NCBI GenBank assembly: GCA_036924835.1
Contig: JBAGRR010000001.1
Location: 5,471,001 to 5,535,000 of the forward strand
Direction: 5' to 3'
Length of the DNA: 64,000 nt
Source: Nitrobacteraceae bacterium AZCC 1564
GTDB taxonomy: Bacteria > Pseudomonadota > Alphaproteobacteria > Rhizobiales > Xanthobacteraceae
The notes under the pieces are model-generated. The model did not search any database and was not told the DNA's origin. It saw only the letters and a program-made list of their open reading frames with translations. Below, one piece after another: positions 9,215 to 17,900 of this stretch (within the stretch, counting starts at the first letter, position 1; each line of letters opens with the position of its first letter). The position numbers and the translations under genes were made by a program.

Positions 9215-10106
9215 GTGGCATTGCCCGGCGTTTGGCAGCGCGATAAGTCTGCAGGGTGGTTGCCTCAATGGTCGCACGCCTTCGGCTTGCGATGTTGTCA
9301 CCCGGATCGAGATTTGAGCAGGCAGATCGCCGCATTGGAGCGCGATCTCGGCACCGTCTTGTTGGAGCGCACGCCGAAGGGCGTGACCGCTCACAGCGGC
9401 GGGCGAACGTTTGCTCGCGGATGCGAAGGATGTGTTGCGGATGGCCGATCAGGCCAAGCGCAACGCCGTCGCAGTGGGGCAGGGAGAGGCTGGCCGGCTG
9501 GCCGTCGGGTTCACGATGTGCGCGGCTTACAGCGTCGTTCCCCAGTTGGTGCGGAATTTCAAAAAGAGATTCCCTCGGGTCGAGCTGCATCTTCGCGAAA
9601 TGATGCCAAGTACGCTGAAGCGTGATCTCGGCGAAGGGACGATTGATGCCGCCATCAACTTCCCGGATGACGATGTGGAAGCCTTTGCGACCCACAGTCT
9701 GATACGGGAGCCGCTGGATCTCGTGCTGCCGGACACACATGCTCTGGCGCGTGTAAAGTCGGTGGCGGTTGAGCGGCTTGCCGACGAGCCTTTCCTTATC
9801 GTGCCGCGGCATCAGGTTGCGGTGCTGCACGACAGTATCGTGCAGCGATGTCAGGCGGCAGGCTTCATACCCAAGGTTGGATTGGAGGTTTATCTCCAGC
9901 AGACGATCATCAACTTTGTCGCGGAAGGTCTTGGTGTTGCCTTCGTGCCGGCCTCGATGCGGCGCTCGCAGATCAAGGGCGCAACCTTCAAACGCGTTGC
10001 CGATCCACCCATGGTGGAGCAGATGTTGTTTTGGTCATCAGCCAACAAGAATCCGTGCCTCGCCGGCTTTCTCTCCGTGTGCGATTCTCTGAAGGCAGGT
10101 GGATAA
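9215..10106 (+). pseudogene. LysR-family transcriptional regulator, frameshifted
   Basis: The ligand-binding half is intact from about 9411 (GRLAVGFTMCAAYSVVPQLV, ending VCDSLKAGG at 10106). The DNA-binding half is broken. The end of the winged helix (LSRQIAALERDLGTVLLERT) lies in a different frame at about 9317-9400, and the helix-turn-helix before it is not readable in any single frame. At least one frameshift near 9400 and further damage upstream therefore prevent a normal protein. The remaining frame could still give an orphan effector domain. It sits divergent from the FAD oxidase gene, where a LysR regulator would be expected. Confidence 0.75.
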
Positions 10107-10167
10107 CGAGTCGAGAACATCGCGTCTCGACTGGCATGCATCAAATTGATTGGAGGAGTTTTCCCGA

Positions 10168-11061
10168 TCAATCGAGTAAATCGAGCAGAGTCCGCTGATT
10201 ATCGCAGCAGATCGTCTGCAGGGTCTGGAGCGGCATGCCTGAATCGTACATGCTTTGAATGACGATCCGCAGCGCTTCGTGCGGCGGAGGATTGAATGGT
10301 TGCCCGCCGTCGCTCGACAGGATCGCGCGGGCAGGCGTGACCGCGTCGATCGCTTCCATCAGTCCGTTGAGCGAGAGGCAATGGAATTTCGGGAGCAGGT
10401 TGACCGCGCAAAATTCCATGTATGCGCCCATGTTGGCGAGTTCGACCATGGTCGGAACGTCGAGGTTGGGCGTTGCGAGCTCCGGGTGGGTGATGACAAC
10501 GCGCTTGAGCCCGAGGGTGAACGCATAGTCTGCAACCGCGAAGATCTCGCGTCGTGAGACATGCCCGGTGCCGAGGATCGCGCCGTAATCATGTACGAGG
10601 TCGATGACCTCTTTCGTCTCAGCAGTGAGTTTGCCGTCAGCGTCCACCACCGACAGAAGCGGAGATGGGCGATCGCGGCGCGAGGTCAGGGTCATCGCCT
10701 TGAAGCCATAGGTGCCCCCGGAGCCATAGGCTTCCGCATGGGCAGCGGCATCGAGGGTCGGTAGCCACACGACCTTGGCGCCCTGTTGCAGGGCGAGCTC
10801 GACGGCGCCGGGATTGATGCCGCCCACGCCGCGGTTGAGCGCGATGCTTGAATAGATTTTGAAGTCGGGATGCGTCTCCGAAAGCGCGCGGCGCGCATGA
10901 TGAACCTTGGAGACCGTACTCTCAAAATGGCTCTTGATGACGATGCCCGCCATGCCGGCGTCAGCACACCATTGCGCGATATCGATGGAGTCTCCGATCC
11001 GCACGAAGGGGGCAGGCGCGGAATGCATGTGCAGATCGAAATAGCCGTCGAGCTTTAGCAT
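10168..11061 (-). CDS. amidohydrolase-like protein (DUF6282 type)
   Basis: A 297-residue protein starting MLKLDGYFDLHMHSAPAPF. The HMH pair after the first strand, a later GTGHVSRRE and VVITHPE, and the final SSDGGQPFNPP fit a metal-dependent TIM-barrel hydrolase of the amidohydrolase superfamily. The nearest group I recognise is DUF6282, with no assigned reaction. I use the ATG at 11061; a 75-codon upstream extension has no homology and weak codon bias. It is followed on the plus strand by the end of the broken LysR gene, so the pair converges. Confidence 0.75.
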   Translation of the reverse strand: MLKLDGYFDLHMHSAPAPFVRIGDSIDIAQWCADAGMAGIVIKSHFESTVSKVHHARRALSETHPDFKIYSSIALNRGVGGINPGAVELALQQGAKVVWLPTLDAAAHAEAYGSGGTYGFKAMTLTSRRDRPSPLLSVVDADGKLTAETKEVIDLVHDYGAILGTGHVSRREIFAVADYAFTLGLKRVVITHPELATPNLDVPTMVELANMGAYMEFCAVNLLPKFHCLSLNGLMEAIDAVTPARAILSSDGGQPFNPPPHEALRIVIQSMYDSGMPLQTLQTICCDNQRTLLDLLD

Positions 11062-11135
11062 GATGGGAGACCTCAATCGTAACGCAGAAACCTCGGCTTG
11101 GTGATTAGTGAGAGAAACGCCTGATGCCCGGATGG

Positions 11136-11537
11136 CTAAGGCAGATTGATCTGCCAGGACACGCCGAACCGATCTGCGACCCATGCAAAGAGCGTGCTGA
11201 AGCCGTAGTTGGCGATGGGCATCAGCTCGGCGCCTCCCTCTTTGAGCGTTGTGGCGAGACGCCTGAGCTCTTCTTCGGAACCGCATTCAACGAAGAGCGA
11301 AATGGAAGGCGTGAAGGTGAAGGCATGCGTGATAGGTGTGTCATGCAGCATGATGGTCTGACCTGCAATGGTGAGATGCGCTATTTTGAGCGAGCCCGGT
11401 GGAGGGCCATCTCCCTCTCCGTAACGCTCGACGGACTCGAGCTTCGCATTCGGAAAGACCGACTGATAGAAGTCGAGCGCGGCAGAGCCATTGTTGCCTT
11501 GAAACATCAAGAATGGTCGAACCGAATTGGGCATCAC
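11136..11537 (-). CDS. VOC-family protein (PhnB-like)
   Basis: A 133-residue protein of the glyoxalase/bleomycin-resistance fold, PhnB-like subgroup. The features are VRPFLMFQGNNGSAALDFYQ, the FPNAKLES segment, a central HLTIAGQTIMLHDT and the terminal GVSWQINLP. Such proteins are usually dimers with one metal site; the reaction is not predictable. It lies downstream of the lactonase-like gene on the same strand, with 126 bases between them. Start ATG at 11537; the next Met is only one codon later. Confidence 0.85.
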   Translation of the reverse strand: MMPNSVRPFLMFQGNNGSAALDFYQSVFPNAKLESVERYGEGDGPPPGSLKIAHLTIAGQTIMLHDTPITHAFTFTPSISLFVECGSEEELRRLATTLKEGGAELMPIANYGFSTLFAWVADRFGVSWQINLP

Positions 11538-11663
11538 ATCCTGCCTGTTTTTTGAGCGTTGTGTTGGATTTTAAGAAAGCGCGTGCTGAAGCTCCTTTAA
11601 CGATAACCGCGCGGGGCGGGCATTTTTGATGCCGGCCTTGCGTTTTGATGCCGCGCGATCGTT

Positions 11664-12353
11664 TCAGCGCATGATGATCGGAAGCTCCATGGTTCCGTCC
11701 CATGTGAAAGTGCCGTCGCGCTTGTACATTTCCATGTAGTGGCCGGGGATGATGCGGTCGCCGAGGGTAAGGAGATGGCGGATGGTCTCCGCCGCGCGCT
11801 CTTGCGTATCGAAGGCGTGGTCGGCCCTGCGGTTCAGCGCTTCCTTCGGAAACTTGATTGCGTCCTGCGCCACGACGACATTGCCGTCTTTGGTCTTCAG
11901 CACCAGCGCGTAGCATCCGGGTGTGTGGCCGGGGGCGGGAATATAGCGGATCTCGCTCTGGAATTCGCCGGGGCCATCAAGCAGATGCAGCTTGTATTTC
12001 GCGAGCTGCTCGCGGACCATCCACGGAATCCACGGATCATCCGGGTGCGGATTGGCGGCGTATTCATATTCCGCGCGGCTGACGAAGATCTCGGTCGAGT
12101 AGGGAAACAGGTCGATGTTCAGCACGTGGTCGATATGCAGGTGCGAGAGAAACACGCGCGGGATGTCGCCGGGCTTCAGGCCGCGTTTCTCCAGCTCCGC
12201 CACCAGACCCTGCCGGTTCACGGTGTGTCCCACGTCCACCAGCATCGGCCCGTCGTTGCTCTGGATCAGCGTGAGGTTGGTCATGGCAAGGTAGCCGGTC
12301 TGGAGCCGGAGATTGTTTCCCTTGACGAGGATTTCATAAGTCACATCGGACAC
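11664..12353 (-). CDS. metallo-beta-lactamase-fold hydrolase, N-acyl homoserine lactonase type
   Basis: About 229 residues. The metal-binding motif is FLSHLHIDHVLNIDLF (HxHxDH), with a further histidine in APGHTPGCYAL, an aspartate in VVAQDAI and a final GHYMEM. The layout is that of AHL-lactonase-like enzymes, which open lactone rings of quorum signals, but related enzymes act on other esters. I take GTG 12353 as start because GGAGAA precedes it and homology begins there; the ATG at 12383 is an alternative. No LuxI or LuxR is in the window, so a quenching role is unproven. Confidence 0.8.
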   Translation of the reverse strand: MSDVTYEILVKGNNLRLQTGYLAMTNLTLIQSNDGPMLVDVGHTVNRQGLVAELEKRGLKPGDIPRVFLSHLHIDHVLNIDLFPYSTEIFVSRAEYEYAANPHPDDPWIPWMVREQLAKYKLHLLDGPGEFQSEIRYIPAPGHTPGCYALVLKTKDGNVVVAQDAIKFPKEALNRRADHAFDTQERAAETIRHLLTLGDRIIPGHYMEMYKRDGTFTWDGTMELPIIMR

Positions 12354-12529
12354 GTTGTTTTTTCTCCGGAACCTGGCCGCCATGAGGCCGTTAACAGCGT
12401 GACGCGGGCTTGCGTCCTTCGCCGGACTGTACAGGCTCCAGCCCGCTGCGCAAAAGCGCTTGGGTAGCAGGAGAGGTCTGAGGGGGCGAGGGTTCACAAG
12501 CCGATTTTTGGGGCGGATAAGCATCACTC

Positions 12530-13501
12530 ATGAAGAGCATTGCAATCATCACCAGCGGCGGCGACGCGCCGGGCATGAATGCCGCCATCCGTGCCATCAC
12601 GCGAAGCGCCCTCGACCAGAACATGGTCGTGTACGGTGTGCGTCAGGGCTGGCAGGGTCTGATCGAGGATCGGATGATCCAGCTCAATGCCCGCGAAGTG
12701 GGTGGCATCATCCATGTCGGTGGCACATTTCTGGGCAGCGCGCGCTCTGCCGAGTTTCGCGAGGAGAGCGGCCTCTCCAAGGCGCTGCGCAATCTTTCCC
12801 ATCGCGGCATCGATGGCCTCGTGGTGATTGGTGGCAACGGATCGCAGACCGGCTCCCACAGGCTGAGCCAGATGGGCTTTCCAGTGGTCGGCGTGGCGTC
12901 CACCATCGACAACGATCTGTTCGGCACGGACATCACCATTGGCTGCGACACCGCGATCAATGTGACGCTGGAAGCCATCGATCATCTGCGCACCACAGGC
13001 TCGTCGCACAGCCGCGCATTCCTTGTGGAGACCATGGGCCGGAATTGCGGTTACATCGCCATGATGTCGGGCCTCGCGGGCGGCGCCGAGGTGATCTCGA
13101 CGCCCGAGGCCGAGGTGCCCGCCGAAGAGATCGCGGTGCGGCTGCGCGCGGCTTATGAGCGCGGCAAGACCCACGCCATCGTGGTCATCGCCGAAGGCGT
13201 CAAGGATAATTGCGAAAAGATCCTGAGTTTCTTCGAGCACGACAGGCGCATGGTGGGCTTCGAACTGCGCGCCACCACGCTGGGACATGTGGTGCGCGGT
13301 GCGCCGCCCACCGCGTTCGATCGCATTCTCGCCACACGGCTCGGCGTCAACGCTGTCACGGCGCTGAACGACCGCGACTACGGTGTGCTCATCGGCCAGC
13401 AGAAGGGGCAGGTGACCCGCACACCCCTCGGCGAAATTGCCGGACTCACCAAGCCGATCAATACCGAATTACTCGAGGTCGCGCGAATGCTGGCGCGTTA
13501 G
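12530..13501 (+). CDS. pfkA: 6-phosphofructokinase
   Basis: A 323-residue enzyme of the bacterial PFK family, which phosphorylates fructose 6-phosphate in glycolysis. It shows the N-terminal ITSGGDAPGMNAAIR, the catalytic STIDNDLFGTD (TIDND), VETMGRNCGY (MGR) and the terminal GHVVRG. The phosphoryl-donor loop reads IGGNGSQTG, with Asn where E. coli PfkA has Asp (GGDGS); phosphate-donor choice is therefore less certain, though the GGDD of PPi enzymes is also absent. It is divergent from the lactonase-like gene. Its stop codon is directly followed by repeat D. Confidence 0.92.
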   Translation: MKSIAIITSGGDAPGMNAAIRAITRSALDQNMVVYGVRQGWQGLIEDRMIQLNAREVGGIIHVGGTFLGSARSAEFREESGLSKALRNLSHRGIDGLVVIGGNGSQTGSHRLSQMGFPVVGVASTIDNDLFGTDITIGCDTAINVTLEAIDHLRTTGSSHSRAFLVETMGRNCGYIAMMSGLAGGAEVISTPEAEVPAEEIAVRLRAAYERGKTHAIVVIAEGVKDNCEKILSFFEHDRRMVGFELRATTLGHVVRGAPPTAFDRILATRLGVNAVTALNDRDYGVLIGQQKGQVTRTPLGEIAGLTKPINTELLEVARMLAR

Positions 13502-13697
13502 ATTCTTGTTTTGACGCGTTTTCTTGACGCGAACTAGTGTCCCGATTCCGAAGTTCACACAGACTTGCGGCTTGCTCGGCTGCGAACTTCGGAATCAAAG
13601 GGACACTAGCAAGATTATGATTCTAGTGCCGCTTTTGGATTGGAAGTTCTTCATCGAGCTTGCGGCTTCATTCGGAAGAACTTCAAATCCGCGGCAC
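13502..13697. repeat. repeat D fragment interrupted by B-C palindromes
   Basis: Left half of repeat D (TTGTTTTGACGCGTTTTC, then GACGCGAAC) at 13505-13534 stops exactly where palindrome B begins (13535-13608, TAGTGTCC to GGACACTA). A linker containing TATGATT follows, then palindrome C (13624-13697, TAGTGCCGC to GCGGCAC). The right half of D is not found after them, so a B-C cassette seems to have inserted into, or recombined with, a D element. The following base run is the transposase remnant. Confidence 0.8.
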
Positions 13698-13698
13698 G

Positions 13699-13994
13699 TG
13701 CACGACCTGAGAGATAGATCGGTTACCCCGCATATCGCGATTGATGGACATCTGAGTAAGACCGGCAAGCGGCGCAAGACGGCGATCGACGCGCGCACCA
13801 CGCGTCACAGCGGCTACGACGTCAGTCAACGCTGCCGCAAACGCATCGAAGAAGTCTTCGGCTGGATCAAGAGTTCTGCTGGCTTGGCCAAGGTCAAGCT
13901 GCGAGGCCGCGACCGCGTGGATGCCGTCTTCGTCCTGGCGCTTGCAGCCTACAATCTGATCCGGCTTCCCAAGCTTCTGGCGGCACCGGCATGA
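13699..13994 (+). pseudogene. IS5/IS1182-type transposase C-terminal remnant
   Basis: The frame gives the C-terminal end of a DDE transposase. RRKTAIDARTTRHSGYDVSQ, RKRIEEVFGWIK (with the third acidic residue of the DDE triad) and AAYNLIRLPKLLA are all visible. Everything upstream of about 13699 is missing and is replaced by palindrome C. The stop TGA overlaps the ATG of the next small gene by four bases, the usual arrangement where these two travel together. Confidence 0.8.
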
Positions 13995-14335
13995 GCATTC
14001 GGGGCAGATGGCAGGTCGTCGAGACACCGGGCTACGACATGGCCTTGGCGGGCGCCTACATCCTGTTCGATGAGGCCGGCGGCGAATTCGCCTTCGATTG
14101 CCTCACGGGCTCCATTCATGGAGCCTGCCACGGCGATACCGTCGAGTTTGGCTGGCAAGGAAAACGACGAAATGGAGCCAGCCGAGGGGACGGTTGGGCC
14201 GAACTAAAGGATGACGGCTCACTCGAAGGGGAGATCTGTCTCCTCAACGGTGACAACATCCCCATTCATCGCGCGCCGTTCAAAGACTTCTTCAACAGCC
14301 TGCTAGCGACGCAGATTGGCACACGCAGCTCTTAG
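13991..14335 (+). pseudogene. IS-associated hypothetical protein with probable compensating frameshifts
   Basis: The open frame gives 114 residues starting MSIRGRWQVVETPGYDMALA and containing EFAFDCLTGSIHGAC. I remember this as a small conserved protein that follows IS5-type transposase genes. In the middle, WQGKRRNGASRGDGWAEL is unlike the remembered pattern. Shifting one base gives GNDEMEPA there, and shifting the end gives FIARRSKTSSTAC with a stop at 14304. That suggests an extra A in the AAAA run near 14160, a missing G later, and one more indel near 14262. The family memory is mine and unchecked; function unknown. Confidence 0.5.
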
Positions 14336-14502
14336 TCAAGTACGAGGTGCACCATCGTGCGCACGTCATCCCAGTTAAAATAGTACGCCACGCAGATCGC
14401 TATGCTTGACAGCAGAAGGCCGGTCAGCACGCCGAGTGCGACGCCTTTTGTCATCGCCCAATCGTCATATTCCGCATCTTTCTGCTTGTCCGGAGGCGGC
14501 AT
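14332..14502 (-). CDS. small single-pass membrane protein
   Basis: A 56-residue reading frame on the reverse strand: an acidic N-terminus (MPPPDKQKDAEYDDWAMTK), one membrane helix (VALGVLTGLLLSSIAICVAY) and a short tail. It has a clean ATG at 14502 and stop at 14332-14334. Composition and length are typical for small rhizobial membrane proteins of unknown function. The ribosome-binding site is weak. The remainder of 14336-14625 shows nothing else. Confidence 0.55.
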   Translation of the reverse strand: MPPPDKQKDAEYDDWAMTKGVALGVLTGLLLSSIAICVAYYFNWDDVRTMVHLVLD

Positions 14503-14625
14503 GGCCCGTCCTGGAATTTACGCGATACCTGTCAGCCCACTCCGAACGTCGGACAAGCGGAAGCGTTCCCGTGCAACGGGCGCGCCCCCCGTGACACGCC
14601 GCCACGCTGTTATGCCTGCAAGCTG

Positions 14626-14982
14626 TTACACGTGTAACGGGCGCGCGAAGCTCAGCTCATGACCATCGGGATCATCGAGGTGGAAGAAGCGCTCGCCCCA
14701 TTCCGCGTCGCGCGGCGCGGCACTTGGACGGTAGCCCGCGGCGACGGCACGCTCATACATCTTATCGACATCGCTGACATAGAAGATCGCGCGGCCCCAC
14801 CACGACCAGCGCCGCGCGGGCGCCTCGGCGGTGATGTTGAGAAAGCCGGCGCCCGCGCGAAAGCTGGTGAACGGCGATGTCTCGCCGCCGTGCACAACTT
14901 CGAAGCCGAGCGTCTTGTAGAAGGTCACGGCTTTTTTCATGTCGTGGGTGGCGAGCGTGACGGCGCTGAGACCTTCGATCAT
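14626..14982 (-). CDS. VOC-family protein (glyoxalase/bleomycin-resistance fold)
   Basis: A 118-residue protein starting MIEGLSAVTLATHDMKKAVT, with FYKTLGFEVVHGGE, ARRWSWWGRAIFYVSDVDKM and the C-terminal FFHLDDPDGHELSFARPL, a standard VOC ending with one metal ligand. I chose the ATG at 14982 because AAGGAAAG precedes it and homology begins there. The enzyme class includes lyases, dioxygenases and antibiotic-binding proteins; nothing selects between them. Confidence 0.85.
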   Translation of the reverse strand: MIEGLSAVTLATHDMKKAVTFYKTLGFEVVHGGETSPFTSFRAGAGFLNITAEAPARRWSWWGRAIFYVSDVDKMYERAVAAGYRPSAAPRDAEWGERFFHLDDPDGHELSFARPLHV

Positions 14983-15115
14983 CGCGGCTTTCCTTTCGCT
15001 CTCAATAGTGTGTGCCTGAGGTCGAACGCAGCATTCGTTCCAAACAACTTTCCGGGATATCATCACCGCTGTCGTGACGGTGCCAGCGAACCATGTTACC
15101 GATATCGGTATTATC

Positions 15116-15279
15116 TAGTGTGGTGGTTCAGAAGTTCGCTTCATTTCCTCGGCGAGTCCTTCAAGCGAACTTCTGAACCTGAACCACACTAGAATTATCG
15201 GTTACTAGTGTCCTTTCGAATCCGAAGTTCGCTACGAGGTGCGCTGCACTGTGGGGCGAACTTCGGATTCAGGACACTA
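15116..15279. repeat. palindromic repeat pair A-B
   Basis: Unit A is 15116-15191 (TAGTGTGGTGG to ACCACACTA; inner arms AGAAGTTCGCT/AGCGAACTTCT). Unit B is 15206-15279 (TAGTGTCC to GGACACTA; inner arms GAAGTTCGC/GCGAACTTC). This is the cleanest A-B pair in the window, in the same order as at 1825. It lies just upstream of the cytochrome-like gene at 15321, so it may affect that gene's 5' region. Confidence 0.88.
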
Positions 15280-15320
15280 GCCCCCAGATCACATTCCAAA
15301 AAGAACGACGGGGAGGAAAC

Positions 15321-17477
15321 ATGAAGTTCATTGTTGCCAGTGTTCTTGGGGCCATGGCCTCGGTATTTACAGGCGCAGCATTCGCCGCCAGCGTCGATAT
15401 CTCTTCACACGACATTGGCGGGCAAGTGGCCGGTGCCAACGGACCTGAAGCGGGCGTGTGGGTCATCGCTGAAACAAAGGACCTGCCGACGAAGTACGCC
15501 AAGGTGGTGGTGACGGACGATCAGGGTCGCTTTGTCATCCCCGATCTGCCGGACGCGAATTATAGCGTGTGGGTACGCGGCTACGGCCTGCAGGATACTG
15601 CACAGCAAGACGCGCGGCCGGGCAAGCTGCTCGATTTCAAAACTATGCCGGCGGTATCAGCAGCCGCTGATGCGCAGCTCTATCCAGGCATGTACTGGTA
15701 TTCGATACTTGATATCCCGGCGTCATCGGAATTTCCCGGCACCGGCGACAAAGGCAACCAGATGCCCGAGACCATGAAGAGCCAGGCGCAGTGGGTCGAT
15801 TCGGTCAAGAACATGTGCCAGTCCTGCCATGCCCTCGGATCGCGCGGCATTCGCGAGGTGCCGAAAGCGTTCATGGACGGCAACGACTCCCACACGGCAT
15901 GGGCGCTCCGCACGCAGGCAGGCCAGGCTCAGGAATATATGGCGGTGGCGCTCGGCAGCATGGGGCCAGAGAAAGTCTATTCGCTGTTCTCGAAGTGGAC
16001 GGACCGTATCGCGGAAGGTGCATTGCCGTTCGACAAGCCGGAGCGGCCGAAAGGCATTGAGCGCAATGCCGTCTACACTATGTGGGACTGGGCTTCACCG
16101 AAGCATTACCAGCACGACGCGATCTCGACCGATAAGCGCAATCCGACCGTGAATGCCAATGGCCTGATCTATGGCTCACCGGAGGAAAGCACCGACCTCG
16201 TGCCGACGCTCGATCCGGTGAAGAACGTCGCCGCGACCATCAGGCATCCGTTTCTCGATCCGAAGACGCCGTCGTCGGAAGATGCGCCGCGCGGGCCTTC
16301 CGCCTATTGGGGCGACGAGGCAATCTGGGATGGGCACACCAGCATCCATAACGTGATCATGGACGAGCAGGGCAAGGTGTGGTTCACGGCGCGGCTGCGG
16401 CCGCCGGAGAATCCTGACTATTGCAAGCAGGGCTCGAATCATCCGTCCGCGAAGGTGTTTCCGCAGGCGACATCGCTGCGCCAGCTCTCGCGCTTCGATC
16501 CCGCGACCGGCAAATGGGATCTGATCAACACCTGCTACAGCACGCATCATCTCTATTTTGCGCATGATGCGAACGACACGCTGTGGACGAGCGCGGGCGG
16601 GCCGGCTCTCGGCGGCGGTGTTGTCGGCTGGCTCAACACGAAGCAGTTTCGCGAGACGCTGGACGGCGTCAAGTCGCAGGGGTGGACGCCGCTCGTCATC
16701 GATACCAACGGCAACGGCAAGCGCGATCCGTATGTCGAGCCGAAGGAGCCGCTTGATCCGAACAAGGACAAGCGGATCATGGCGTCGTTCTACGGCGTCA
16801 TGCCGAGCCCGGTGGACGATTCCATCTGGGGGCAGGCGATGGATCGCGGCTTCTCACGCATCGATCAGCCCGGTTACATCATTCGCTTGATGCCGGGCTC
16901 TGAGCCCGCCAACACTGCGCTGGTGGAAGTGTATCAGCCGCCAGAGGGCACGTTCGGACCGCGCGGCATCGATCTCGGCCTCGATGGCGTGGTGTGGACG
17001 GTACTCTCCAGCGGACATCTGGCGAGCTTCGACCGCAAGCTGTGCAAAGGACCACCGAATGGGCCGACCACGGCAGACGGCAAGCAATGTCAGGAGGGCT
17101 GGAAGACCTATCGCATGCCGGGCCCGCAGTTTAAAGGAATGGACCCGAGCGGCAGCGCGAACCACGCTTATTATGTATGGGTGGATCGTTACAATACGCT
17201 CGGTCTCGGCGCGAACGTTCCGATCGCCTGTGCCAATGGCGGCGAGGCGGCACTGGCGCTGGTCAATGGCGAGTTTGTGAACCTGCGCGTGCCTTATCCG
17301 CTCGGCTTCTTCACCAAGAACTTCGATGGCCGGATCGATGATCCATCCGCCGGCTGGAAGGGGCGCGGCGTCTGGACCACGTCCGGCACCCGCGCGAACT
17401 TCCACAGCGAAGGTGGCACGGACGCCTATCCCAAGGTGTACAAGATCCAGATGCGCCCTGATCCGCTGGCGCACTAG
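15321..17477 (+). CDS. secreted c-type cytochrome with carboxypeptidase-regulatory-like domain
   Basis: A 718-residue exported protein. A signal peptide (FIVASVLGAMASVFTGAAFA) precedes an Ig-like regulatory domain (GGQVAGANGPEAGVWVI, near residues 35-105). A single heme c motif, CQSCH, lies at about residue 166. The long C-terminal part has repeated W-T and G-W motifs suggesting a beta-propeller like virginiamycin-B-lyase relatives. It lies upstream of the molybdenum-hydroxylase genes with 424 bases between, so a role as a periplasmic redox partner is possible but inferred. Its stop codon TAG is also the first three bases of a B-type repeat. The strong GGGGAGGAAAC just before ATG supports the start. 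Confidence 0.8.
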   Translation: MKFIVASVLGAMASVFTGAAFAASVDISSHDIGGQVAGANGPEAGVWVIAETKDLPTKYAKVVVTDDQGRFVIPDLPDANYSVWVRGYGLQDTAQQDARPGKLLDFKTMPAVSAAADAQLYPGMYWYSILDIPASSEFPGTGDKGNQMPETMKSQAQWVDSVKNMCQSCHALGSRGIREVPKAFMDGNDSHTAWALRTQAGQAQEYMAVALGSMGPEKVYSLFSKWTDRIAEGALPFDKPERPKGIERNAVYTMWDWASPKHYQHDAISTDKRNPTVNANGLIYGSPEESTDLVPTLDPVKNVAATIRHPFLDPKTPSSEDAPRGPSAYWGDEAIWDGHTSIHNVIMDEQGKVWFTARLRPPENPDYCKQGSNHPSAKVFPQATSLRQLSRFDPATGKWDLINTCYSTHHLYFAHDANDTLWTSAGGPALGGGVVGWLNTKQFRETLDGVKSQGWTPLVIDTNGNGKRDPYVEPKEPLDPNKDKRIMASFYGVMPSPVDDSIWGQAMDRGFSRIDQPGYIIRLMPGSEPANTALVEVYQPPEGTFGPRGIDLGLDGVVWTVLSSGHLASFDRKLCKGPPNGPTTADGKQCQEGWKTYRMPGPQFKGMDPSGSANHAYYVWVDRYNTLGLGANVPIACANGGEAALALVNGEFVNLRVPYPLGFFTKNFDGRIDDPSAGWKGRGVWTTSGTRANFHSEGGTDAYPKVYKIQMRPDPLAH

Positions 17478-17521
17478 TGTGAGCGCGCTGCACGATAAGG
17501 CGAATTTTGGATTCGGGACAC
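17475..17521. repeat. degenerate palindrome B
   Basis: The unit begins TAGTGTGAG and ends GATTCGGGACAC, with one inner arm (GGCGAATTTTGG) recognisable. The left arm is badly eroded. Its TAG is the stop codon of the preceding gene. Confidence 0.6.
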
Positions 17522-17540
17522 GAGAGCCTTGATGTCAGTT

Positions 17541-17570
17541 GCGGGCGATGCAAGTGCGTGCATCGCCCGC
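17541..17570. terminator. hairpin, possible terminator
   Basis: A perfect 12-base-pair stem (GCGGGCGATGCA / TGCATCGCCCGC) with a six-base loop AGTGCG lies 63 bases after the cytochrome-like gene. The following GTTGTTCTCC is only partly U-rich, so it may act as a weak terminator or as an mRNA-stabilising stem. The rest of 17571-17900 shows no gene. Confidence 0.6.
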
Positions 17571-17900
17571 GTTGTTCTCCTTGGTGCGACACGATTTGGT
17601 GCGACACATTGGTGGCGGTCGAGCGAACTTTCGCGCTGATCCACCACAGCCCGTTTGGCAAATCATCTTTTCGTGGGTGCATCGCGCAGGCGTGATGTGA
17701 ACCATTTCACGCTATCTGCATTGAGATGACATTGAGGTGATACGTCGATGTGCCCATGCCCTTCGACGCGTTTTGGTGTGCCTGATTCTCTTGCAATGCG
17801 GGAATTGGATCCATTCGCGAACGATGCTTCCGGCCGCTTGGCGAACGGCCTAAGGTGAAGCAATAATACTTCCCCTGGATATGCCTCGGAGCAGTACGGA

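Noticed and set aside
11739-12467. Forward frame of 242 codons opposite the lactonase-like gene
   Set aside because: Antisense shadow of a gene with intact HxHxDH metal motif.
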